From DATBVX01 sp963705495 (GTDB taxonomy: Bacteria > Pseudomonadota > Gammaproteobacteria > Steroidobacterales > Steroidobacteraceae): a stretch of DNA of 64,000 nt. A program made the translations under genes and the position numbers. How positions within the stretch are numbered: the first letter of the stretch is position 1; each line of letters begins with the position of its first letter. The stretch lies in assembly GCA_963705495.1 (NCBI GenBank), contig CAVPJQ010000022.1:124001-188000 (forward strand). The letters are read 5' to 3'. This document shows positions 51,356 to 60,094 of this stretch, piece by piece. Below the pieces are notes generated by a model, which was given only the letters and a program-made list of their open reading frames with translations, was not told where the DNA came from and made no database searches.

Positions 51356-52588
51356 CTAATCCGCATTTTCTTGAAGGAATGCGAACAGCTCCTGCTTGAA
51401 GCGAGCGGAAACCGGATCGCGTTCCAGCAGCATGTGATTCTGCCCCTCGATCAGAACGAAGCGCGCGCCTGGGATCGACGCTGCCACGCTTCTGCCGGCC
51501 TCGACCGGAACAGCCGCATCGCCGCGCACGTGAATCACGAGCGTTGGCACCCGCACCTGCCCTATCACGTCACTCACGTCCATGTAGTGAATAGCCTTCA
51601 GGATGCGGACCGCGTTGTCGGGAGAAGCAGTGATGCGTTGTTGCTCGTTGAACCATTCCTGTTCCTCGAGCGTGGAGTCCGGTAAGGCGGCGGTCGTGAA
51701 CACCTGGCGAAATGCTGGATTGCTGCGCCCCCAGTGTTCCTTCATCAGCGTGGCAAGCGCGTGCAGCTCCTCATCGCTGTGCGACGGACGATGAAAGCTT
51801 CCATAAAGCACGAGATGAGTAAGCCGTTCGGGGTGCTTGGCGGCATACGCGATCGCGACCGGGCTGCCAGCCGACATTCCCAACAGCGCGAATCGCTCGA
51901 CTCGGGCAGCGTCCACGACCGTCTCGAGATCCCTGAGCAGACTTTCGAGCGAGATATCGTCGCTGTCCCAGTCGGAGAGCCCGTTGCCACGGTGGTCGTA
52001 GCGCACGAGCAAGTACCGCGCAGACAGGTCCCAAAGGAGATGCTTGTAGACGGGACTCTCCCAGTCACGCTCGACATGCGAAAGCCAATGTCCAGCCCGT
52101 ACCAGCGGCGACCCCTTGCCGGTAATCGCGTACGCCAGCCGCACCCCGTCCGAGGTCTTGCAGAACTGGACCGTTGGATATGGCTGCAAATGTCTCGCGC
52201 CACGCGTGCCGTCACCAGCATCGGCGCGATTGAGGCCAGCGTCGGGTGACTGCACGACGCCGACCTCCGCCACAAACCGATAACCCCGGCCGGGCGCCGT
52301 GACGATGAAGCGATGCTCGGTGGCCGACTCCCCCAAGGTACGACGCAGCGTCGAGATGTTCTGGCTGAGATTGTTTTCCTCGACGATGACGTTCGGCCAG
52401 ATCGCCTTCATGAGCGTGGCCTTGTCGATCAGCTCACCGCGATGCTCGATGAGATAGAGCAGCGTGTCGAACGCCCTCGAGGTCAGAGGGATCGGTTCGC
52501 TGTGGCCGCGCGCTCGCAGCAGACGCTGGGTGACATCGACCTGAAACTCGCCGAACTGATAGACAAGACGTGTTCCCGACCCGTTCAT
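51356..52588 (-). CDS. OmpR-type winged-helix / alpha-beta hydrolase fusion protein
   Basis: 410 aa from the ATG at 52588. Residues about 8-105 are a CadC/OmpR-type DNA-binding domain (FGEFQVDVTQRLLRARGHSEPIPLTSRAFDTLLYLIEHRGELIDKATLMKAIWPNVIVEENNLSQNISTLRRTLGE in character). Residues 140-410 are an alpha/beta hydrolase with nucleophile elbow GMSAGS, Asp in HVRGDAAVP and His in GQNHMLL. There is no transmembrane helix between them, so it is likely cytoplasmic. A hydrolase-like domain may act as ligand sensor for the DNA-binding part. Target genes unknown. Confidence 0.9.
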   Translation of the reverse strand: MNGSGTRLVYQFGEFQVDVTQRLLRARGHSEPIPLTSRAFDTLLYLIEHRGELIDKATLMKAIWPNVIVEENNLSQNISTLRRTLGESATEHRFIVTAPGRGYRFVAEVGVVQSPDAGLNRADAGDGTRGARHLQPYPTVQFCKTSDGVRLAYAITGKGSPLVRAGHWLSHVERDWESPVYKHLLWDLSARYLLVRYDHRGNGLSDWDSDDISLESLLRDLETVVDAARVERFALLGMSAGSPVAIAYAAKHPERLTHLVLYGSFHRPSHSDEELHALATLMKEHWGRSNPAFRQVFTTAALPDSTLEEQEWFNEQQRITASPDNAVRILKAIHYMDVSDVIGQVRVPTLVIHVRGDAAVPVEAGRSVAASIPGARFVLIEGQNHMLLERDPVSARFKQELFAFLQENAD

Positions 52589-52628
52589 GGCGAGCTTTTC
52601 AGAGCATTCCAGGCGCTCCGGAATGGAT

Positions 52629-52704
<76 letters not shown>

Positions 52705-52839
52705 ACCCGAAAAATGGGCGCGGGATTCTAGCATCGGCATCCCGGTGGGCAAAGCAAAAGCGCCGCACGCATCAGTGGCACCCGTTGGCACGGCACTTGG
52801 GGCTATCATGCCGATCGGGGGGATTTCGAGGACGACCGC

Positions 52840-53313
52840 ATGAGCGTCGCAATTCGAAGCGCGCGTACCGCGGATCTCGACTTCATCGTCGACTGCAACG
52901 CCCGCCTCGCCCAGGAAACCGAAAGCAAGCCGCTCAATGCGCAGGTGCTGCGCGCGGGTGTAAGAAGCGCCCTCGAGTCCGAGCACAAGGGTCGCTACTT
53001 CATCGCCGAACTCGATGGCCAGCCTGCAGGTCAACTGTTGCTGACCCACGAATGGAGCGACTGGCGCAATGGCTTCTTCTGGTGGTTTCAATCGGTCTAC
53101 GTCGTGCGCGAAGCACGCCGTCATGGCGTATTCGCGGCCCTTTATCGTCACGTCGAGGAGCTGGCCCGAAACAGCTCTGAGGTCTGCGGCCTGCGCCTCT
53201 ACGTGGAGCAACACAATCACAACGCTCAACAGATCTATCAGCGGCTGGGGCTCACGCGCACGGCCTACGAGGTCATGGAGCTCGAGTTTCACCGTCCGCA
53301 AGGAGGTGCCTGA
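52840..53313 (+). CDS. GNAT family N-acetyltransferase
   Basis: 157 aa. The GNAT fold is seen in VAIRSARTADLDFIVDCNARLAQE, GRYFIAELDGQPAGQLLL and the acetyl-CoA binding segment VYVVREARRHGVFAALYRHVEELA, then LRLYVEQHNHNAQQIYQRLGLTRTAYEVMELEF. Acceptor unknown. Its stop overlaps the peroxiredoxin ATG by 1 base. Confidence 0.92.
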   Translation: MSVAIRSARTADLDFIVDCNARLAQETESKPLNAQVLRAGVRSALESEHKGRYFIAELDGQPAGQLLLTHEWSDWRNGFFWWFQSVYVVREARRHGVFAALYRHVEELARNSSEVCGLRLYVEQHNHNAQQIYQRLGLTRTAYEVMELEFHRPQGGA

Positions 53314-53774
53314 TGCTTGCGCCCGGTAGCCGTGCACCCGAATTCACGCTGCCCGACCAGGATGGGCGCGACCGCTCGCTGACTTCATTGCTGAGCGACG
53401 GATCGCTGATCCTTTATTTCTACCCGGCGGATTTCACTCCGGGATGTACTGCGGAGGCCTGTTCGCTACGCGATCTGCACACCGACATCCAGCGGGCCGG
53501 TTTGCGAGTGGTCGGTGTGAGCCCGCAGAACGCGGAGAGCCACAAGCGTTTCGCGCAGAAATATGGCCTCAAGTTCACGTTGCTCGCGGATCCAGAGAAG
53601 ACAGTGATCAAGATGTACGACGTCGACGGCCCCCTCGGGATCGCGGTGCGGCGCGCCACGTACCTGATCGATCAAAGCCGTATCGTGCAGGATGCGGTGC
53701 TCGCAGACTTTCGGATCAGCCGCCATGAGGAATTCGTGCGCAAAGCGGTGGAGCTGCGCAGGGCCGCGACTTAG
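53313..53774 (+). CDS. bcp: Thiol peroxidase of the BCP/PrxQ peroxiredoxin family
   Basis: 153 aa. The active-site motif reads DFTPGCTAEACSLRD, with peroxidatic Cys and a resolving Cys five residues later as in PrxQ-type BCP. VVGVSPQNAESHKRFAQKYGLKFTLLADPEKTVIKMYDV follows. It reduces hydroperoxides using thioredoxin. Translationally coupled to the acetyltransferase gene. Confidence 0.95.
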   Translation: MLAPGSRAPEFTLPDQDGRDRSLTSLLSDGSLILYFYPADFTPGCTAEACSLRDLHTDIQRAGLRVVGVSPQNAESHKRFAQKYGLKFTLLADPEKTVIKMYDVDGPLGIAVRRATYLIDQSRIVQDAVLADFRISRHEEFVRKAVELRRAAT

Positions 53775-53836
53775 GTACTCTACATTACCTGAGATTGCGC
53801 CTGTATCTTGCTGTTCTAGCTTGAGATACTCTCTGG

Positions 53837-54397
53837 TCAGTACGTCATTCTGAGGACCGATGGCCGCCCGAGCGTGGGCACGGTCACGACGTAGATCGTC
53901 CCGTATTCCTCTTCCCCCATCGGCGGAATGCGCCCATCACGGCTCAGCCGCCGCACGATCTCGGGCACCGTGTTGCTGTGCGCGACCACGAGAACATTTC
54001 GACCTCGGTATTGAGAGCGGATCTGCCGCAGCAGCCCATCCACATCTGCGCCCGGTACCGCCTGCACCTGTAGCCCGAGGCGGGCGGCTAGGGGTTCTGC
54101 AGTGCGTTGAGCGCGGCGCGTATCACTCGCGAACACGGCTGAGATGCGGCCGCTTCCTTCCTTGCTTCCAAACAACCGGGCGAGGAGTTCCGCACGCTGT
54201 TCGCCCACCTGGCTGAGGGGCGGGTCGCTGATGGTGCTCAGTTCTTTCTCGGCATGACGCACGACGACGACCGTGGTCGTGGTCATCGACAGCACGAACC
54301 AGGCGGCGAGTCCCACGACCATCAACCCTGCCAGCGCGGCCAGCCACAGGGGTGTGAGGAGCGGGCGGCGGCGGAGCTCGGCGTACGCCTTTTTCAT
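53837..54397 (-). CDS. Membrane-anchored histidine phosphatase family protein
   Basis: 186 aa. One N-terminal helix (LTPLWLAALAGLMVVGLAAWFVL) anchors a phosphoglycerate-mutase-like domain: VVVVRHAEKELS carries the catalytic Arg-His, followed by DPPLSQVGEQRAELLARLF and the second His in LVVAHSNTVPEIVRRL. Substrate unknown. The ATG at 54397 is preferred over the preceding TTG. Confidence 0.9.
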   Translation of the reverse strand: MKKAYAELRRRPLLTPLWLAALAGLMVVGLAAWFVLSMTTTTVVVVRHAEKELSTISDPPLSQVGEQRAELLARLFGSKEGSGRISAVFASDTRRAQRTAEPLAARLGLQVQAVPGADVDGLLRQIRSQYRGRNVLVVAHSNTVPEIVRRLSRDGRIPPMGEEEYGTIYVVTVPTLGRPSVLRMTY

Positions 54398-54486
54398 CAA
54401 CGGCTATCAGCCTTTAGCGAATCGGGCTGGGTCTGATCCGGGCCGCATTCTGACACCGTGGCCCGGGAAAGGGCAGCCGTGATGGA

Positions 54487-54526
54487 TTGCAATCCGGCGT
54501 CCAATTCATATACTAAGCATTGCTTA
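54487..54526 (+). promoter_or_regulatory. Promoter and palindromic MarR-type operator of the efflux operon
   Basis: TTGCAA (54487-54492, -35) and TATACT (54509-54514, -10) are spaced by 16 bases. A perfect palindrome TAAGCA-T-TGCTTA (54514-54526) abuts the -10 and covers the expected transcription start. It ends 6 bases before the GTG of the MarR gene. The layout predicts autorepression by the encoded MarR-family protein. Confidence 0.7.
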
Positions 54527-54532
54527 TTATCA

Positions 54533-55030
54533 GTGGAGCGTACTACTTTGCAATCCCGCCCTCGCCTCGGCTACCTGGTCCATGACGTGGCGCGCCTGTT
54601 TCGTGCCGAATTCGCGGTTCGCGCGCTCAAGCATCGCATGACCCAGACGCACATGCGCACGATCGCGTATCTCGGTCGCATGGAAGGCTGCAACCAGCGC
54701 GAGCTGGCCGAAGTGATCGAGGTGCGGCCCATCACGCTCGGTCGCCAGATCGATCTGCTCGTGGCCTCGGGCCTCATCGAACGCCGACCGGACCCGGTCG
54801 ATCGGCGCGCCGTGTGCCTGTACCTGACGCCGCGCTCGCGCGCTCGTCTCGAGCAGCTGCACGAAATTGGCGATGGAATCTACGATCGCGCGACGCGCAA
54901 CCTCTCGAAGGCTGAACGCGAGACGCTGCTTCGCCTGCTGGAGACGGTCCGCGACACTCTTGCGCAGGACCGCGCTCAGCATCGCGAGGAAGGCACGCAT
55001 TCCGGGGCGGTGTCTCATCATGGCCACTGA
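54533..55030 (+). CDS. MarR family transcriptional regulator
   Basis: 165 aa from the GTG at 54533; an upstream in-frame start would place the promoter inside the gene and is rejected. The winged-helix domain has TQTHMRTIAYLGRMEGCNQRELAEVIEVRPITLGRQIDLLVASGLIERRPDPVDRRAVCLYLT, with the DxR wing motif. Likely represses the emrAB-type genes that follow until a phenolic or similar ligand binds. The end overlaps the next gene by 11 bases. Confidence 0.93.
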   Translation: MERTTLQSRPRLGYLVHDVARLFRAEFAVRALKHRMTQTHMRTIAYLGRMEGCNQRELAEVIEVRPITLGRQIDLLVASGLIERRPDPVDRRAVCLYLTPRSRARLEQLHEIGDGIYDRATRNLSKAERETLLRLLETVRDTLAQDRAQHREEGTHSGAVSHHGH

Positions 55031-56087
55031 GACCAACGCCGCCGAGTCACGTCCTAGTCTCTGGCGCCCGCTTCTTCTCTGGGTCGCGCCAGCGGTGCTG
55101 ATCATCGTTGCCGGGACTTTCTGGTACTTCGGTCGTGGCTATGCCAGCACGGATAACGCCTACGTCAAGGCCGACAGGACGACCGTTGCGGCTGAGGTCG
55201 ACGGCACCGTCAAGAGTGTTCCGGTCAAGGAGAACACGCACGTTGCCGCCGGCGATGTGCTGATCGAGCTCGACGATGAGCAGCTGCGCTATGCCGTGCA
55301 AAGCGCGAAGGCACGCGTCGATGCGGTCAAAGCTCAGATCGCAGGCCTCAAAGCACAGTACGCCGAGAAGGGCACGGAGCTCGCGGTGGCGCAACGCTCC
55401 GCTGATTTCGCCAAGCGTGAGCAGACACGGCAGCAGGAGCTGGCCGCGAAGCACCTCGTTGCCTTATCGAAGCTCGACGATGCCAACCAGGCGACACAGC
55501 TCGCCGTCGGCCAGGTCCAGGTCACGGAGCGCGATCTAGCCGCGATTGCAGCCCGACTCGGTGGCGATCCGAAGCGCTCCGTCGACTCGCATCCGGATGT
55601 CGAGGCCGCGGTAGCGGAGATGCAGCATGCGGAACTCGATCTGCGTCGCGCCCATATCCTGGCGCCGCGAGCCGGCATCGTGAGTCACCTGCCCCAGGTC
55701 GGTGACCATCTGAAGGCCGGCAGCCCTGCCCTCGCAATCGTTTCCGACCAAGGCATGTGGATCGAAGCGAATTTCAAGGAGACGGACCTCGCGCATGTGC
55801 GCAAGGGCCAGTCGGTGCGGATCGAGATCGATACCTACGGCCGGCGCAAGTGGTCCGGTCGCGTGGAAAGCATTGCGCAAGCGACCGGAGCGGAATTTGC
55901 GATCCTTCCGCCGCAGAACGCGAGCGGCAACTGGGTCAAGGTCGTGCAGCGCATTCCAGTCCGGATTGCCGTGCTCACCACGGCTGAAGATCCGCCGCTG
56001 CGAGCGGGCATGAGCGCCACCGTCCGCGTCGACACCAATAGTGAGCCCGATCACGCCGTAGCGCGCACCGCCCTGGCCTCGCCATGA
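55020..56087 (+). CDS. EmrA-type membrane fusion (HlyD family) efflux subunit
   Basis: 355 aa. The ATG at 55020 gives MATETNAAESRPSLWRPLLLWVAPAVLIIVAGTFWYFGRG with one transmembrane anchor. Then come STDNAYVKADRTTVAAEVDGTVKSVPVKENTHVAAGDVLIELD (biotinyl-lipoyl-like half), a coiled-coil hairpin (about 90-180) and RRAHILAPRAGIVSHLPQVGDHLKAG. It bridges the inner-membrane transporter to an outer-membrane channel. No TolC-type gene is in the window. Confidence 0.94.
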   Translation: MATETNAAESRPSLWRPLLLWVAPAVLIIVAGTFWYFGRGYASTDNAYVKADRTTVAAEVDGTVKSVPVKENTHVAAGDVLIELDDEQLRYAVQSAKARVDAVKAQIAGLKAQYAEKGTELAVAQRSADFAKREQTRQQELAAKHLVALSKLDDANQATQLAVGQVQVTERDLAAIAARLGGDPKRSVDSHPDVEAAVAEMQHAELDLRRAHILAPRAGIVSHLPQVGDHLKAGSPALAIVSDQGMWIEANFKETDLAHVRKGQSVRIEIDTYGRRKWSGRVESIAQATGAEFAILPPQNASGNWVKVVQRIPVRIAVLTTAEDPPLRAGMSATVRVDTNSEPDHAVARTALASP

Positions 56088-57607
56088 CCCCGGAAGGTCG
56101 CGGCAACCGCGGCCTCGTCGTCGCCTCGACCATGTTGGCGACGATGCTGTATGCGATCGACACCACGATCGCGAATGTGGCGCTCCCCCACATCCAGGGA
56201 AGCCTGCAGGCATCGCCTGACCAGGTCCTTTGGGTTCTAACCTCGTACATCGTCACGAGCGCGATCGCCACACCGCTGGTGGGTTTCATCGCATTGCGGA
56301 TCGGCGAACGACCGGTGCTGCTGATGAGTGTCGCGGGGTTCACCATTGCCTCGATGCTTTGTGGTATCGCCACCTCGCTTCCGGAACTTGTGATCTTTCG
56401 GGCGATTCAGGGCGCGTGCGGCGCCGCTCTCATCCCGCTGTCGCAATCCTCATTACTGAGCGTCTTTCCACGCGAGGAGCACGGTACGGCGCTCGCCATC
56501 TGGGGCGTCGGTGTGATGGTCGGGCCGGTGATTGGACCGACGCTTGGTGGCTGGCTCACCGAGGCGCTCAATTGGCGCTGGGTGTTCTACATCAACGTGC
56601 CGGTCGGTGCGCTGGCCTGGCTTGGACTGACTGCCTCGTTGCCGCGTGGCGCGAAGTTCAAGGATCGCGTGTTCGATCTGAAGGGATTCCTGATGCTCGC
56701 GCTCGCCATCGGCCTGGCGCAGCTTGCTCTCGACCGTGGCAACAGTCTCGGCTGGCTCGACTCGACCGAGATCATGGCCGAGATGCTCCTCGCCGGCGTT
56801 CTCTTCTACATGTTCCTCGTGCACACCCTGACCACCGCACATCCTTTCTTCGAGCGTGGGTTGTTCCGGGATCGCAACCTGGTCGCGGGCCTCATCACGC
56901 CCTTCGTCGTGTTTCCCCTCATCATGGTCCCGGGAGCTCTGCTGCCGGTCTTCATGCAGCAGCTGCAGGATCACACCGCCTCCACCGCCGGGCTCGTCAT
57001 GGCGCCGCGCGGCATCGGCATGGCAATCGCGATGCTGAGCGGCGGTCGTCTCATCTCGCGCATGGATTCGCGCCTGCTGGCCGCCATCGGTCTCGCCATC
57101 GTCATCGGTTCGTGCATTCCACTGGTGCACATCACGACCGATACCACCTCTGCCACCATCGCAGCGGTCACATTCTTCCAGGGCGTCGGCATGGGGCTGA
57201 CGTTCCTGTGCATCAATGCGGCCGCTTACGCGACGCTGCCGGCGGAGCTTCGCACTGAGGGCGCGGTGCTCGTGACGTTGGGGCGAACGCTGAGTGGCGC
57301 GATTGGAATATCCATCGCCGGAACCCTGCTCACGCATTCCACCGCCGCGAATCAGTCGCGCCTGGTCGAGTATTTCTCCGCGTTCGACGCCGAGCGCTGG
57401 GCGAGCGCGGTGCAAATGGTTGGTGATCGCGCCTACGCACTGCTCGCGATGCAGATTCAGCAGCAGGCTACTGTCATCGGCTACGAGAATGTATTTGCCG
57501 TGATCAGCGGCCTTGCTCTCTTTGCTCTGCCGTTGCTGCTGCTATTCAAGTTCCCGAAACGCGCCAAAGCACCTGCCGACAGCGCCACAGCCGACGCCAT
57601 TCATTAG
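56084..57607 (+). CDS. EmrB/QacA-type MFS drug transporter (DHA2 family)
   Basis: 507 aa with 14 predicted helices. The DHA2 motifs include MLATMLYAIDTTIANVALPHIQGSL (motif D1-like), RAIQGACGAALIPLSQSSLL and WGVGVMVGPVIGPTLGGWLTEALNWRWVFYINVPVG (motif C). It should export hydrophobic compounds against the proton gradient with the EmrA-like partner. The ATG overlaps the emrA-like stop by 4 bases. Confidence 0.95.
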   Translation: MTPEGRGNRGLVVASTMLATMLYAIDTTIANVALPHIQGSLQASPDQVLWVLTSYIVTSAIATPLVGFIALRIGERPVLLMSVAGFTIASMLCGIATSLPELVIFRAIQGACGAALIPLSQSSLLSVFPREEHGTALAIWGVGVMVGPVIGPTLGGWLTEALNWRWVFYINVPVGALAWLGLTASLPRGAKFKDRVFDLKGFLMLALAIGLAQLALDRGNSLGWLDSTEIMAEMLLAGVLFYMFLVHTLTTAHPFFERGLFRDRNLVAGLITPFVVFPLIMVPGALLPVFMQQLQDHTASTAGLVMAPRGIGMAIAMLSGGRLISRMDSRLLAAIGLAIVIGSCIPLVHITTDTTSATIAAVTFFQGVGMGLTFLCINAAAYATLPAELRTEGAVLVTLGRTLSGAIGISIAGTLLTHSTAANQSRLVEYFSAFDAERWASAVQMVGDRAYALLAMQIQQQATVIGYENVFAVISGLALFALPLLLLFKFPKRAKAPADSATADAIH

Positions 57608-57637
57608 GCCGCGCCACTCACGCGGACGGTCCGTCGC

Positions 57638-58663
57638 TCAGGGAGTCGGGCTGTATTCGAATGAGTAAAGTTGCGGATTTGGCTTCACGAGGACCGTGGA
57701 GCAGTCCCGACCGCGAAGGTGGCAGTCGAAGAACGCCAGGCTGTAAGCCGTGATCCAGCGTGCGTTGCCGCTTTGGACCGCAGCCGTTGTGCTCTTGCCG
57801 AGCGAGACGAGGTTGGTCCACTCGAAGTGTGTGGCACCGTTGAGCACCAGGAAATACTTCGGTACCTGCAGCTCGGCGTAGACTGCCGGCAGGAACGGCG
57901 TGATTGCCCAATCGAGCGTGCCGCCCTGGAGCATCAGAGGCACGCGGGCCTCGTTGAGCATCCCGCTGTCGATATAAGGCAGCGCATAGGGTGACAGGAG
58001 AAGTGCCGCCCGAACCCGTTCATCGCGCCACGCCGGTCTCGCTCCAGCCATACCCAGCGCAATGTATCCCCCGAGTGAATGTCCCGCTGCACCGATCGCG
58101 TGCGCATCGATGTGGTCGCGCAAGAACGTCGCGGCATTGGTCGCTTCGGTCAAGTGATCGATCAGCGCGCTGAGGTCCTCCTTGCGATCGAGGTATTTCT
58201 TGTCGTCCCAGCTCCTGGGGTCGACGAAATTGGGCACAGCGACGGATTCGTTTCCCGTACCCGCGTCGGCATGATCAGGGGCAGCGACGACGTAGCCCAT
58301 GCGGGCAAGATTTTCGGTAAGGAAAATGGTCTGATCGCCGGCACCCAGAAAGCCGTGCGAGAAAACGATCAATGGGAAGCGGCCTGGCGCGACTGCACCA
58401 TCCGGAGCAGCGACGCCGATCTGGCCCTTGTAGTCGAACCGATCCTGCGGAGCGGAGGTGGGATACCAGAGGAAGTAATCGCGGGTGCGAGCTGGCCCGT
58501 CGCCGACTGCGTACATGAACTGAAGTTTGCGGTAGCCGACCGACATGGGTTTCGTTGACGACGGCGCCTCGATAGCCTGCCCTTCCTGCGGACTCTCCGC
58601 GAGAGAAGTCGCCCTGGCGCAGAGCGAGAGGATGGTGAGAATGCTGAGTGGAGCTCGTTTCAT
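57638..58663 (-). CDS. Secreted alpha/beta hydrolase (dienelactone hydrolase / PAF-acetylhydrolase-like)
   Basis: 341 aa from the ATG at 58663. A signal peptide (APLSILTILSLCARATSLA) precedes an alpha/beta hydrolase: oxyanion region FPLIVFSHGFLGAGDQ, nucleophile GHSLGGYIALGMAG, and late NGATHFEWTNL with a likely catalytic His. MGYVVAAPDHADAGTGNE is typical of this esterase group. Substrate unknown. Convergent with the EmrB gene and divergent from the next esterase. Confidence 0.85.
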   Translation of the reverse strand: MKRAPLSILTILSLCARATSLAESPQEGQAIEAPSSTKPMSVGYRKLQFMYAVGDGPARTRDYFLWYPTSAPQDRFDYKGQIGVAAPDGAVAPGRFPLIVFSHGFLGAGDQTIFLTENLARMGYVVAAPDHADAGTGNESVAVPNFVDPRSWDDKKYLDRKEDLSALIDHLTEATNAATFLRDHIDAHAIGAAGHSLGGYIALGMAGARPAWRDERVRAALLLSPYALPYIDSGMLNEARVPLMLQGGTLDWAITPFLPAVYAELQVPKYFLVLNGATHFEWTNLVSLGKSTTAAVQSGNARWITAYSLAFFDCHLRGRDCSTVLVKPNPQLYSFEYSPTP

Positions 58664-58780
58664 CTTCGTTTCGAGTCGCAAAGCGCCGCAGCGTTCGCGT
58701 TCAGAAGTGATATCGCAGCAGCGGTGAGGCACATTTTGGGCTAGGTTACGGTCCAAGAATTAACAAACACTGAACCAGGC

Positions 58781-60085
58781 ATGTATCGCCCCCGTAGCGC
58801 AACAGCATTCGTCCTTTCCCTCGTCTCGCTGCACCTCTCGCAACTCTGTACAGCGCAGGCGCTCATCCTCACGCCGTTCAAGCCGGGCGGCATCTACGCC
58901 CTCGGGGAGAAAGCAGGCTGGAATGTCAGCGTGCCGGCGGACGGCGCGGGCGCCAGAGAGTACGAATACACGATCAGAAGAAACAACTTCGACCTGATCA
59001 AAGCGGGCAGGCTCGACCTCTCGCAGCCCGCAACTATCGAAGTAGCGCTGAACAAACCGGCAATGCTCTACGTCGAGGTCAGATCCAGTGATCCCGCTGC
59101 CAAGGTGCTTGTCGTGGGCGCAGCCGTCGCGCCGGAGAAGCTGCAGCCCGTCGTGCCCCGCCCGCGCGACTTCGATCGGTTCTGGGCCGGAAAGATCCGG
59201 ATGCTGGAGAGAATCCCGCCCAACCCGGTCCTCACGCCCAGAGCGAGCGACCAGCCGGACGTCGACTACTTCACGCTGCAGATGGATCACATCAACGGCA
59301 AGCATGTCTACGGCCAGGTCGCAAAGCCCACCAAGGCCGGCAAGTTTCCCGGGCTGGTGATTTTTCAGTGGGCGAGCCCGCCCTACCCTTTGCAGAAGGA
59401 ATGGGTGACAGCCCGCGCGGCCGAAGGGTGGCTAGCGCTGAACATCGAACCCCACGATGTGCTGCCGGATCAGCCGCAGGCCTACTACGACGCCCTGCCA
59501 CAAGAGTTGAAGCAGTATCAGGCGATCGGCCGCGACGATCGCGATCAGAACTATTTCCTGCAGATGTATCTCGCCGACTATCGAACGGTGGAGTATCTCG
59601 CCAGCCGACCCGATTGGGACGGCAAGACGCTCATCGCCACCGGGATCAGCATGGGCGGCCAGCAAAGCCTGTGCGTCGCAGCGCTCAATCCCAAGGTGAC
59701 CGGCGTCATCGTCCATGTGCCCGCCGGCGCGGACTCCAACGGCCCGCTGCACGGTCGCGCAGCCGGATTTCCCAACTGGCCGGCGGATGATCCGAAGGCG
59801 ATGCGCACCGGCCTCTATTTCGACACCGTGAATTGCGCGCCACGCATTCGCGTTCCGACGCTGGTTTCGATGGGCTTTATCGACACCGTGACGCCGCCCG
59901 TTGGAATCTGGACTGCGTTCAACCAGATCCCGGGTCCGAAGGAAGCCGTGCCGCTGGTAGACGCTGCGCATAATCATCAGTCGACGCCAGAGCAGCAGGC
60001 TCCGTATCTAATGCGCTCGGCGCAGTGGATGAGGACGCTGCTCGCGGGTGGCAGCGTGATCGAGCCCCAACAACGGATGCGTTGA
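58781..60085 (+). CDS. Secreted acetyl xylan esterase / cephalosporin-C deacetylase family protein
   Basis: 434 aa. A signal peptide (ATAFVLSLVSLHLSQLCTAQA) precedes an N-terminal beta domain (about 25-115), then the AXE1-type hydrolase beginning VPRPRDFDRFWAGKI. The nucleophile is in GISMGGQQS, Asp in MGFIDTVTPP and His in DAAHNHQS. The family removes acetyl groups from carbohydrates. The N-terminal domain suggests a binding function. It is convergent with ligB, 9 bases apart. Confidence 0.88.
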   Translation: MYRPRSATAFVLSLVSLHLSQLCTAQALILTPFKPGGIYALGEKAGWNVSVPADGAGAREYEYTIRRNNFDLIKAGRLDLSQPATIEVALNKPAMLYVEVRSSDPAAKVLVVGAAVAPEKLQPVVPRPRDFDRFWAGKIRMLERIPPNPVLTPRASDQPDVDYFTLQMDHINGKHVYGQVAKPTKAGKFPGLVIFQWASPPYPLQKEWVTARAAEGWLALNIEPHDVLPDQPQAYYDALPQELKQYQAIGRDDRDQNYFLQMYLADYRTVEYLASRPDWDGKTLIATGISMGGQQSLCVAALNPKVTGVIVHVPAGADSNGPLHGRAAGFPNWPADDPKAMRTGLYFDTVNCAPRIRVPTLVSMGFIDTVTPPVGIWTAFNQIPGPKEAVPLVDAAHNHQSTPEQQAPYLMRSAQWMRTLLAGGSVIEPQQRMR

Positions 60086-60094
60086 AGCCGCTCT

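Noticed and set aside
56453..57415. 320-codon minus-strand frame opposite the EmrB gene
   Set aside because: His/Asp/Arg-rich translation typical of an antisense shadow of a membrane protein gene; the sense strand is plainly DHA2 transporter.
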